DNA of 27,831 nucleotides from Balamuthia mandrillaris (lineage: Eukaryota > Discosea > Longamoebia > Balamuthiidae): assembly GCA_031835245.1 (NCBI GenBank), contig JAVKOQ010000556.1, forward strand, positions 1 to 27,831. The letters are read 5' to 3'. This document shows positions 10,991 to 20,105 of this stretch, piece by piece (position 1 is the stretch's first letter; the number at the start of each line of letters is the position of its first letter). The position numbers were made by a program, and so were the translations under genes. The notes beneath the pieces were generated by a model that saw only the letters and a program-made list of their open reading frames with translations, searched no databases and was not told the DNA's origin.

Positions 10991-12103
10991 TCAAGTGTTG
11001 CATTTCTTTCCTCTTTGTTTTTCGTCGCGTTTCTTTCGAGGGGCAAGGAAGATGGAGGAACTTGGAGGAGGTCCTCCAACTAACAGTTGTGGCGAGGAAG
11101 AAGAAATAGCGGAAGAGAAGATCGAAGAAGAAATAGTAGCGCTGCCGCCCAGGTTGTTCGGCTTTGCGAGTTCTTCCTCCTCTTCCCCTTTACTCTTTTG
11201 TTGTTGTTGTAGCTTCCCTTTGCTTCGTTTGCTTCTTTCTCTCTCTTCTCCTTCTTCTTCCATTTGTCTCAACTGCATCACCAATCCGTCCAGACCGTAA
11301 TACTCGGCCTCTACCAGCAACTGGCGAAGAACATCCATTGCAGCAGCAGAAGAGAGAGAAGGCAGCTCTACATGAGAATCTCGCAAGTAATTTAGGATGA
11401 ACCTAAAGTGAGTCGGATCTCTGTCGATGAAGAAGCTGCCATCCTCTTTGTCCGCCTCCAGAGAGAACCTGCCGCTGAACATGGATTGCAGCATAGAGGG
11501 CATATGTGTGAGAGTGGCTCTGGAGGTGACAAAGAGAGTGCCTCCGACGTTTAGCTTGATACGCTCTGAAGAGAACTTCATTGCTGTCTTCGCCTTTTCG
11601 TCTACTTCCGCTCTTTTACGTTGCTGTTGTTGAAACTCTGCTTGTTGCTGAGCTAATGTGTCTTCTTGCTGTCCTATTGCGAGAGAGCGTTGAGCTAGAG
11701 CCTTGCGTTCGTCGGAAAGTTTTAGACGCTCTTCGCTGATTTGCTGTTCTTGTTTGGAGAGACCTTCAAGCTTTTCCCAGTCCTTCTGTTTGGCTCTCAG
11801 TTGAGTTTTAAGGTCTTCCAGTTCTTTCATTTGAATTTGTTTTTGCAGCCGTACTTCATCTTTAGTTGTTTGAAGAAAGTTAGGACTTTTTTCTTGTGTT
11901 ATTATCTTTTTTGTCTTGTCTTCTGCTTCTTTGTTTAAAGACATGAACGATGTGAAACGTACGAAATGATTCTCTAAGTGTTGTTATTTCTGCATCGATG
12001 TCACACTTCATTTTTTCCACTCTAGCCGCTCGGGCTGCAGTCTTTATGCTTCGGTAAAAAACACATTAACGGCAAGAGAAGAGGAGGAAAGAATGGCAAA
12101 GGC

Positions 12104-12148
<45 letters not shown>

Positions 12149-13153
12149 AAAGAAATGAAGAGCACAGAGAATAAAAGAATTGTAGGGATGAGCGTACAGC
12201 GCTGTAACTTTGGCCTTCTGTTGTTGCATATTAAGTTCTTTCTGGGTCAACACATCTAACTCCTGTTGCTTCTTTTGTCGATCAAGTGTGGCCTTTGCGC
12301 TCTCCTCATCAAGAGCTTTCAGTTTCTCGCGTAGCTTCGCCAATTCTTCGCTGACCGACGACTTCGCTTCATCGGCAATTGCTTCTTCAACACTATTTTG
12401 GTTTTCCTCTTTTGTTGCTTCTTCCGCTGATGTCTCTCTTTCTTTCTCTTTCTCTTTGTTTTGCGACGATGGAGAAGCGAAGGGTGATGTTGCGCCGAAC
12501 ACGAACGGACTCCCTGAAGAGGAAGTAGAGGAAGAAGAAGAGGAAGAGGAGGGTGCGATGAATGTGAAGGCAGTTCCTGTGCTGCTTGGTACAGGAGGCG
12601 GGGCTGCTCGTTTTTTTGCTGTATTTATGTTTCATGTAAGACAAGAAGAAGAAAGAGAAGAAGAAGCAGAGAAAGGGTGAAGTAAACAGAAGAAGAACAA
12701 CAACAAGAAGAAGAAGAAGAACAACAAGAACAAGAAGAACAAGAACAAGAAGAAGAAGAAGAAGAAGAAGAAGAAGAACAAGAAGAAGAACAAGAAGAAC
12801 AAGAAGAATAAGAACAAGAACAAGAAGAACAAGAGAAGAGGAGAAAGAAAATGAACCTGAAGGAAAGAAAGGGCTTTCGTAGGAGAACGTAGGCGTAGCT
12901 AACCCCGTGAAGGAAGGATCTTTTTTGGCGAGCTTGATGTTGCGCATATTATGAGGCGTGTCCGGCTTTGCGGCGCCGCACATGGAACAGCTCTCCTGCG
13001 CATCCTCGTTCAAGTACGTGCAAGCGGGCTATGCGAATATAAAGCAATAGTTTGTTTTTTGGCGTGCGTTAGTTTGGAAACCACCAAAACTTCTTCTTTT
13101 TCCATTGTGGAACTTACACAATCCCAAGACTCATAACGCATCAACCCGTACAT
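10991..13153 (-). CDS. RanBP2 zinc finger, FG-like, coiled-coil, KCTD-type BTB protein
   Basis: Five exons (13153-13118, 13028-12857, 12618-12198, 12048-11963, 11859-10991) give 527 residues. A RanBP2-type zinc finger opens the protein: W10, Cys12, Cys15, Cys26 and Cys29 in WDCPACTYLNEDAQESCSMC, the canonical W-x-C-x2-C-x10-C-x2-C. It is split by intron 1, which supports the splice. Residues 45-105 are Ser/Pro-rich with Phe-containing patches including FVFG. About 120-330 is charged coiled coil. A T1/KCTD-type BTB domain spans about 337-437 (IKLNVGGTLFVTSRATL ... FFIDRDPTHFRFILNYLRD), followed by a basic, Ser-rich tail. KCTD-type BTB domains form oligomers and often serve Cullin-3 ligases; RanBP2 fingers bind ubiquitin, Ran or RNA. 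An adaptor role is inferred. Met 13153 may not be the true start: an acceptor (GTCGACAG) lies just upstream, so this may be the 3' half of the next gene. Confidence 0.78.
12107..12146. repeat. (AG)n microsatellite in BTB gene intron 3
   Basis: About 40 nt of AG dinucleotide lie within the 149-nt intron 12197-12049. The sense strand reads (CT)n. Confidence 0.95.
12690..12843. repeat. GAA/GAACAA microsatellite in BTB gene intron 2
   Basis: A mixed GAA and AAGAAC array fills most of the 238-nt intron 12856-12619. The sense strand reads CTT/TTGTTC. Confidence 0.93.
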
Positions 13154-13187
13154 CCCAAGTCCCTGTCGACCAAAAAAAAAGTACTTT

Positions 13188-13739
13188 TTATTTCTTTCGC
13201 TTTTTTTTTCTTTCCCTTTTTTTTGGTCGCTGTTTTTCTTCGAAATTTTTGGTAATTTTTCCAGGAACAATTTCAATTGATCTGATCTGAAACACTTTTT
13301 GATTTGATTTTTCATTGGACGTTTGGTTTGGAAACTTTCTTTTTTTATAATCTTTCTTTAGATGGTGAGCGAGGCAAGGCAGCAGGCTGAAAGCCATCCA
13401 CAGGAGCAAGGCTTGGCATCGACTTAACGAAAAGCGCTTGCTCACCGCTATCTGCGTTCCTTTGCTGATCCAACCGTTGGCCGCCAAGCCCGCAGGAAAA
13501 GTTTGCTGCTGTGGAACAACGTACGATGCTATACCAACGGTAAAGGCGTTACCTCCTTGTTCGGCTCGGTAAGACCTTTGAGGCTGCCTCCCTTCAGCTG
13601 CTCCAACGCCAGAGAGGCGTTTGACTTTGCCAAACTGGCAAGACACAAGGGTTGTCTCCAGTACATCGTGGAGAGGTAGTTGGAGCATCACCCTGTAACA
13701 AAGATGGGATTGTTTAAAGCCATATCGATTCACAAACAA
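13188..13739 (-). other. In-frame open extension after the RWD-zincin stop; possible missed exon(s)
   Basis: Directly after the stop at 13742-13740 the same frame stays open for 183 codons (ends 13188), with GC-richer, protein-like sequence as far as about 13370 (for example LPLHDVLETTLVSCQFGKVK). A 78-nt intron 13770-13693 (donor CG|GTTCTT, acceptor TTTGTTACAG|G) would remove the stop and keep frame. A further intron 13445-13163 (donor GCG|GTGAGC, acceptor GTCGACAG|GGA) would join it in phase to the zinc-finger exon of the BTB gene. Plus-strand frames here are broken by stops. It could equally be a separate small exon set or 3' untranslated DNA. I recognise no family in the translated stretch itself. 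Confidence 0.45.
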
Positions 13740-15481
13740 CTATGCACAAAATGTCTCTGAAAATAAGAACCGATTCTCAGCAGCTAAAGCCAAGACCGCC
13801 TTAAAGAACTCTTCCGTATGCTTCTCTCCTCCCGCGAACAAATGCATAAACTCGTGCAACAAAAACCAGAACAGGACGTCCTCTTTGCTCTTGTCCAAGC
13901 CGTGCTGTTCCAAGAATCGTTTCTCCAACGGATAACGCGAAGTGACGCCATCCCAAAAACTTCCTTTCAACGTTCTCAGTCCCATTTGTATTCTTCCTGT
14001 CTGTGCCTGGCATTGCAGCTGCACGTCGTATTCTGAAACGAACTCCAAACAAACTTTCTTCCAGGAAGAACATGAAAGATCGGCTGAAGAAGAAGGGGAA
14101 GGAGAAAGAGGTAGTGGACGAGAGGAGTAACGTTGCTTGAGGTAGTCTAACGTGGCTTCGAGGATGGATTGAGTGGATTGCAGGTCCACCATACCAACAT
14201 GTTGTAACTCAGAGGAAGCTTTTCTAAAAAGAGCAACTCTTCGTTCGATCGTTTCTGCTGGTTCTTCGTTTTCTTCGTTTTGTGTTGTTTCTTTGTCTTT
14301 GTTTGTTGTGGAGGATGTCGTTTCTAGTTTCTGTTGTTGTTTTCTTTGTCGTCTGCGTTGTCTTCTCCCAACTTGTTGCTGAGCGAACGTGTTATTCGTT
14401 TGTTCTTTTTCATTGTTTGTGTTGGCATTGTTGTGAATTATTCTTTTCTTCTTTTTGTTGAAGGCTACCATCACGTCGTCGTTTGGTCCTTCCCACCATC
14501 CTTCTTCCTCATCGTCTTCATTTTCTTCTTCATCTTCACAATAGTCTTCTTGGCCTCCATTTTCTTCTTCCTCGTTCAGTTGTCCTTGTGTAGAGTTGCA
14601 TTGAGCGGCCCATTCTTTGGCGCGTTGCACCAATGGAAGTATCATAGGCACTCCCAAATGTACTTCCGCCTATTTATCACATTGTACATCAATACAACGG
14701 AAAGAGGGAAGAAGAACGAAGAACAAAGAACGAAGAAGAAGAAGAAGAAGAACAAGAAGAAGAAGAACAAGAAGAAGAAGAAGAACAAGAAGAAGAAGAA
14801 GAACAAGTACAAGTACAAGAACAAAGAAGAAGAAGAAGAAGAAGAAGAAGAAGAAGAAGAACAAGAACAAGAAGAAGAAGAACAAGCAGAAGAAGAAGAA
14901 GAAGAAGAACAAGAAGAAGAAGAAGAAGAAGAAGAAGAAGAAGAAGAAGAAGAAGAAGAAGAAGAAGAAGAAGAAGAAGAAGAAGAAGAAGAAGAAGAAG
15001 AAGAAGAAGAAGGACAAGAACAAGAACAAGAACAAGAACAAGAACGAGAACAAGAACGAGAACAAGAACAAGAAACAGTAGAACAAGAACAAGAACAATA
15101 CGACAGGAAACGAACAATACCTCAGACAAGAGAATGGCTTGTAAGAGTAGACAGTCTTCCCGCTTCCAAAGCTCATCCTCGTGGTTGAGGTTGAGCACCT
15201 CCAAGAGGGGAGCCTGAAGAGGATATTCGGAGCTATACGTGACTTGCAGCAACAACGACTCTTCTGCCAAACAAAGCTGAAAACGGGGAGGGCTGTCTTC
15301 CAGCTCTGTTTTACAACAAAAAAAAAAAGGAGGTAAAAAGTGAGAAAAGAAAAGAGAAGAATCATAAATAAAACAAAAAACATGTACTCTTGAACTCAGA
15401 TGGAAAAAGAGCCTCCAAGGTTTGAAGTTCGGTTTGCTGCTGTTCTGCCGGTGATGGCGAAGAAATGACCACGTCGCCCAT
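13740..15481 (-). CDS. RWD domain plus zincin-type (HExxH) putative metalloprotease
   Basis: Three exons (15481-15388, 15305-15121, 14669-13740) give 402 residues. Residues about 8-115 look like an RWD domain: ELQTLEALFPSEF, then LLLQVTYSSEYPLQAPLLEV, the strand-turn-Pro pattern of the family. Residues 120-260 are acidic then basic low complexity. The C-terminus holds LLHEFMHLFAGGEKHTEEFF (His365, Glu366, His369, His377), an HExxH-x7-H zincin motif preceded by a predicted strand (GLRTLKGSFW), reminiscent of WLM/SprT-like DNA-protein crosslink proteases; that assignment is inferred. RWD domains bind protein partners. If the stop at 13740 is inside an intron, the protein continues into the RanBP2 zinc finger downstream, a partner domain known in some WLM proteases. 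The ATG sits just after a run of ten A. Confidence 0.72.
14728..15096. repeat. Long GAA / AAGAAC microsatellite in RWD-zincin intron 2
   Basis: About 370 nt of GAA trinucleotide mixed with the AAGAAC hexamer fill most of the 451-nt intron 15120-14670. A nearly perfect (GAA)n core lies at about 14908-15010. The sense strand reads CTT/TTGTTC. The Glu-, Lys- and Leu-rich frames seen in all registers are artefacts. Confidence 0.97.
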
Positions 15482-15802
15482 TTTTTTTTTGTATGTTATT
15501 CAACTCTCACCTCTAAGGAAGGAGTGGGTTTAAAAAAAAAAATAAACTACTCACACTCTGAGAATACAAACAAGCACAGGGCCGCCTTATTCTCCATTTC
15601 TTCTTTCTTTTCTTTTCTTTTCTCATTTTTCTTTCGCATAAAAATAAACGAATAAACTGGAATGATAATCGGCAATTGTTTTCCATTTGTCGATATTTTA
15701 TTATCATATTTCCATTGTCCAATAATTTCTTAAAATTCTGAAATATCGACTCTATCTGTTAATTTTCAAAAAAATTCAATTTTTCAAATATTTTTAATTT
15801 AT
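15482..15802. promoter_or_regulatory. AT-rich divergent promoter with 10-bp inverted repeat
   Basis: This region separates the starts of the RWD-zincin and F-box genes. It contains a perfect inverted repeat, GTCGATATTT at 15689-15698 and AAATATCGAC at 15741-15750, 42 bp apart, inside strongly AT-rich DNA. The nearer arm lies about 53 bp upstream of the F-box ATG. Confidence 0.55.
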
Positions 15803-18184
15803 ATGTTGAAGCAAAAAGCAAAAGAAGAAACAACGATGGAAGGACCTCAGCACCCTCACGAGGAAGGAGAGAACCAAGCACAACAACCACAACCAAACCT
15901 CCTCCGCAACAGCAAACGAGAGAAAAAAAACAACCACGTCGTGATCTTCATGCACCAATTGCCGACGGAATTGCTGCTCTCCGTCCTGGAATTGTTGGAC
16001 GCCGCTTCCTTGCTCCGCTTTGGAGCGACCTGCCGCCTCTTTCGGGAGGTGGTCACCTCCGAGGGCTCCCTTTGGCGGTCGCTGTGTCGGCAACGTTGGA
16101 GAAGCTTTGCTCAGTTTGACGAAGAAGAAGAAGGAGAAGTGACCTCTATGTCATTCTTGTCAGCCACAATGAGAAAGCAGAGCCATAAGGGCAAGAAAAA
16201 AGAGAAAGAGAAGAAGAGAGAAAAGAGGAGAGAAAAGAAAAAGGAGCAAGACGATAGCAATGACCGTAAAGAGCTACAGCAACAGCCAGAGCAGCGACTG
16301 ACGTCTAGCTCTGCTTCTTCCGCTTCTTCTTATCGGTATTATTATTGGAAGAGGAGAGCTGTTGACAAAAGTTGGCTAAGTTCAACGGAGCGACTCCCTT
16401 CACGCACTGAAATGGGCACGCATAGGGTTTTTTCTTCTTTCTTCTTGTTCTTTGCTTCCTTGCTTTCTCACCTGCAAACAACAAATAGGGCCAAATATTC
16501 TGTATGATAGCCGACATAGCAAACGAATGTCTGCTAACAGGTGGCAAAGAAGGCGACGTTAAAGTATGGAATGTGTCCAACGCAACGTCTAAAGAACAAG
16601 AAGAACAAGAAGAACGAAGCTGTTTGGCGACTCTTCATCATCACTTATCATGGGTTCGTTGCATTGCAGCCAGCGATCGAGTTATAGCTACTGGTTCTTC
16701 AGACACAAACGTGTGTCTATGGAAGCCCACGCAACAGTTGCTTCGTGAAGCTTGTGGTCTCTTTCTCTTCTCTTTTGTTCTTGTTCTTCTTGTTTTTTTC
16801 TACTCTTCTTCGTTCTTCTTCTTCGTTCTTGGTTCTTCTTGTTCTTGTTCTTGTTCTTGTTCTTGTTCTTGTTCTTGTTCTTGTTCTTGTTCTTGTTCTT
16901 GTTCCTGTTCTTCTTCTTCTTCTTCTTCTTCTTCTTCTTCTTCTTCTTCTTCTTCTCATTTCTCTATGAACGCTTTGCAGATGAACCTACCGAAGCTATA
17001 GAAACAGCATCGGAAGCCACTTCATCGTCAGCGACTGCCTCCTCTAAGGCACAAAAACCTCTTCACATCTTCTCAGACCATCACCCCGGTTCCGTTTGGT
17101 GTTGCGGCCTCGAAGGAACCACGTTAGTGAGCGGTGGCACAGGACCAAACACCAACACGCTTGCCAAGCTGAACGTGTGGGACGTCGAGGCCGCTGCTCA
17201 TGTGATGGCCGTGGCCAAATGCAACAATGCAGTTTGTCAGCTGCAGCTCAAAGAAGGCTATTTGGCTACTGGCTCTCGTGAGGGTGTTTCCACTTTGTGG
17301 GATATTCGGTGAGCGCATCTTCCTCTTTCACTTTACTCTTTCCTTTGGGTGTTTTTGCTTTATTTATTTGTCTTTTTCTTTGTGTCAATATGAAGAATGC
17401 CACAGAAGATGAACGACGTGTTCAACTTTTCAAACGGATATAACTCCCGCATTACAGCCCTTCAACTTAACACCGATCAGCTGACTCTGGTTGCATCCTC
17501 CATGGAAAGCCTACACCTTTGGGATCTTCGAACTGGTTTCTTTTTCTCTTTCCCTCTTTATTCTCTTCCCCTCTTTCTCTTCTAAATTTTTTTGCTTCTG
17601 CACTATTATAGGCCTCCAGCGAAGTGCAATTGAGACAGAACAGTCCGCTTCCTCGTCAGTGGCCTCCTCAAACGACATTTCGCTGTCGGTAGGTTTCTCC
17701 ACTTTTGTCTACAATCCCCAGGAGGACACGGCTATAGCGGCATGCAGCAACGTGGATGGAGGCCACCAGGTCCTCCACTGTGACTTTGCAAAGCAGAGTT
17801 ATGAGTGTTTGTATCGTCACGAAGGAAGCGTTTGGAATCTTCACGTTGACCCTATTAAGATAGTTTCTGGTTCGTTTGCTTTAGATCTATTGTGAGCTTG
17901 CTGCTTGTTCTCTTACTCACAAGCACAACACAACAAAAAAAGGAGGGAGAGATGGACTGATCAAAGTATGGGACGTGCAGAAGGGGCAGCTATCAAGGAG
18001 CTTCGAGGCACACGTAGGATGGATCAGCGGACTCTATTGCTCTCCCCACGAGCCAAACCTCTACACCTGCTCCACCGACCACAGAATGCGTTGTTGGAGC
18101 TTCGCATCCTCCTCACCGGAGAACCATGAGGTTCGAAGAAGGAATGGAGAAGTGGATAAGCAAAAAGGGTGTTGTCTGCAATAA
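15803..18184 (+). CDS. F-box / WD40 repeat protein (SCF substrate adaptor)
   Basis: Six exons (15803-16426, 16489-16753, 16981-17308, 17396-17535, 17612-17869, 17943-18184) give about 618 residues. An F-box lies at about 49-98 (LPTELLLSVLELLDAASLLR, then GATCRLFREV and LWRSLCRQRW). A Lys/Glu-rich linker covers 110-200. From about 210 to 600 there are WD40 repeats with GxxDxxVKVW-type ends: GGKEGDVKVWNV, GSSDTNVCLW, GSREGVSTLWDI, SMESLHLWDL, GGRDGLIKVWDV and STDHRMRCWSF. F-box/WD40 proteins bind Skp1 through the F-box and phosphorylated substrates through the propeller, for ubiquitination by Cullin-1 ligases; the substrate is unknown. An alternative start at 15836 has better context (ACGATGG). 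The donor at 16754 (GTGGTC) was set by frame and is the least certain. Confidence 0.87.
16826..16957. repeat. TTGTTC / TTC microsatellite in F-box gene intron 2
   Basis: About twelve TTGTTC hexamers (about 16838-16912) run into a (TTC)n tract (16913-16957) within the 227-nt intron 16754-16980. The tract ends about 25 nt before the acceptor and could act as the polypyrimidine tract. Confidence 0.97.
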
Positions 18185-18240
18185 GAAAGAATGGGAGAAA
18201 AAAAAAAGAATGAGTGCATGTTATATGTTGATATGTTGCA
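18185..18240. other. 56-bp convergent spacer
   Basis: The stops of the F-box gene and the Pro/Tyr-rich gene are only 56 bp apart, so their transcripts must overlap at the 3' ends. Confidence 0.75.
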
Positions 18241-19769
18241 TTACTGGTGATGAATAGTAGGAGGAGGAGAAGGATCCCAGGTTTGAGGAGGAACGCTTGG
18301 CCATTGGTGTTGTTGCTCCGTGGCCGCTGCAAAAGTGGAGGATGAGACAGCAGAAAAGGAGGAGGAAGAAGCGGGATAAAGAGAAGGATGTTGTTGAGGA
18401 GCAACAAAAGAAGCAGAGGGAAGCATTGTTGCTGGGAGATGAGATGCGGTGGAAGGATAGAGGGAAGGCGCTGCCCCGAGTGCTTGGTGTTGATGATAGG
18501 CTTGTTGGTACATTTGATACTTGTCTTGCTTTTTGGCGTTTTCTTTTTCGAGTTTGTGCATCTTTTTGGCAGCCTTTTCGTCGTACTGTTATATAGCCAT
18601 TATTATAGGAAGTTATAAGTATAGAAACAAAAAACGAAAGATACAAGAAGAAGAGGAGGAGGAAGAAGAAGAAGAAGAAGAAGAAGAAGAAGAAGAAGAA
18701 GAACAAGAACAAGAAGAAGAGGAACAAGAAGAAGAACAAGAACAAGAACAAGAAGAAGAACAAGAAGAACAAGAACAAGAACAAGAACAAGAACAAGAAC
18801 AAGAACAAGAACAAGAACAAGAGAAAAGAAAGAACAAGAACAAGAACAAGAACAAGAACAAGAAAGGGCAAGAGAAAAGCAAGACGAGAGAGAGAGAGAG
18901 AAATGATAAGAAAGAAAACCACAAGATAATAAACCTTTTGAGTCTTCTTATCAATCTTGATCTGTGCCTTGATGCCTTGGCCCTGGGCATAGGTGTGGAC
19001 CTTACCATCCACGTACTGCTTCTCCATCGCCAAAATGCCAACCGACCCTCCTGCCCCTCCTCCCATCATCATCATCATACCGGTCTGAGGGGGATAGACA
19101 GAGGCAGAAGGCGGGTAGACAGCAGAGGGCTGAGGCAGAGCAGAAACAGGGGCAGAAGGAGGGTAGATGGAAGAAGAAGGAGGAGGAGCAAACCCCACTG
19201 GTGCGGCAGAAGGATAGACAGAAGGGGGAGGAGGGGAGGCCATGGCGGCTGAGGAAGGGAAGGCGGCAGCAGCGGTCTTCTCGTATTTCTTTAACTGCTT
19301 CTTTTGGTACTTGTGCTTCTTCTCCTCGGCCTTGAGCTGCTGCTTCTCCGAGTACTGGTTCTTCTTCAACTGGGCTTTGCCAAAGACCAGCACCTCCGCC
19401 GGCGGTTGCTGCAGCCCAACAGAGGTCGTGGGAGCCATCATTGTTGTCGTTGGAATACCCATTGGAGCACCGCTGCTATAGAGAGTTGGTTGGCTTTCAT
19501 TTTTGTTTAACACGAAAACGAAAGCGGAGGAAGGAGAGACGATAAGAAGAAGAAGAAGAAGAAGAAAGGTACAAGAAGGTGGCTGGGGGAGTGGCGACGG
19601 CGGCCATGGAGCCAACAGCAGCAGCAGGGAAAGAGGCCAAGGTGGAAGGGTAAGGCTGGTGCTGCTGAAAGCCTGTGGTGTCATAGGGCCCAGCAGCAGT
19701 GCCAGCGGTCATAGGCGGTGGCATCGCCGTTGCCACCATGGAACATGGAGGTGGGGCATAGCTTTGCAT
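18241..19769 (-). CDS. Pro/Tyr/Ser-rich protein with basic coiled segments, function unknown
   Basis: Three exons (19769-19573, 19475-18935, 18585-18241) give 360 residues in consistent phase. I do not recognise a family. Residues 1-85 are Pro/Ala/Thr-rich. About 95-140 is Lys/Gln-rich and likely helical (KKNQYSEKQQLKAEEKKHKY). About 145-205 carries YPPSAP/YPSAAP repeats of the kind found in disordered, self-associating tails. About 215-245 contains a Met/Gly run and VDGKVHTYAQGQGIKAQIKI. About 247-275 is again basic and helical, and the C-terminus returns to Pro/Ser/Gln with SLYPSTA and SLYPASS. YPP-type repeats can mediate phase separation or ligand binding; this is inference only. Both introns contain CTT-type arrays on the sense strand. 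It shares a divergent promoter with phytochelatin synthase. Confidence 0.72.
18643..18864. repeat. GAA / AAGAAC microsatellite in intron 2 of the Pro/Tyr-rich gene
   Basis: About 220 nt of GAA and AAGAAC units lie inside the 349-nt intron 18934-18586. The sense strand reads CTT/TTGTTC. It is the same hexamer as in the RWD-zincin, F-box and phytochelatin synthase introns. Confidence 0.96.
19546..19566. repeat. (GAA)7 microsatellite in intron 1 of the Pro/Tyr-rich gene
   Basis: Seven GAA units lie just inside the donor end of the 97-nt intron 19572-19476, (TTC)n on the sense strand. Confidence 0.9.
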
Positions 19770-20105
19770 TCTTCCCTCCGCCGTTTTTGCTTTGCGATCT
19801 TTTCTGGAGTCAACCGCTACAGAACCCTTTTCAAACGCAATAAAGGGTGTTACACGTTCTCTGAAACCAAAAAGAAAAGGTACCCACTCCGTTCGCTAAT
19901 ATTTTTGTCTCCCTGATAGCCCGCTTCAACCAAAGACACCATTAGCCGGCTTCAGACTCTCTAAATAAATGTCGACGGATACCGTCGACACGACAACGTT
20001 AAAATTTCCGAGAACACAAGTTCAGCAGCAACTCTGCAGCCTCCGGATAAAAAAAATTTGATGACTAAAATAAACAAAAAAAAAAAGAGAAAAGAGAAAA
20101 GAAAG
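19770..20105. promoter_or_regulatory. Divergent promoter, Pro/Tyr-rich gene / phytochelatin synthase
   Basis: These 336 bp separate two start codons. They contain a perfect 9-bp inverted repeat with a 3-nt centre, TGTCGACGG at 19970-19978 and CCGTCGACA at 19982-19990, about 115 bp upstream of the phytochelatin synthase ATG. No classical TGCRCNC metal-response element cluster stands out. Confidence 0.55.

Noticed and set aside
11860-11944. Start of the BTB protein at the Met in MSLNKEAEDK
   Set aside because: An upstream exon (12048-11963) joins in phase at 11859 after a good branch-like and polypyrimidine stretch, and continues the coiled coil. That Met is intronic.
13362-13450. Hairpin GGTGAGC / GCTCACC as a structured RNA
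   Set aside because: Only seven base pairs with a loop of about 65 nt; no further pairing or known RNA motif.
14334-15188. 284-codon plus-strand frame with a very long Glu run
   Set aside because: It is a reading of the (GAA)n intron array of the minus-strand RWD-zincin gene; all frames through the array stay open because GAA units contain no stops.
18221-19684. 487-codon minus-strand frame
   Set aside because: It runs through both introns and the CTT/TTGTTC array of the Pro/Tyr-rich gene. The spliced model keeps its central exon in the same frame but has proper GT-AG borders.
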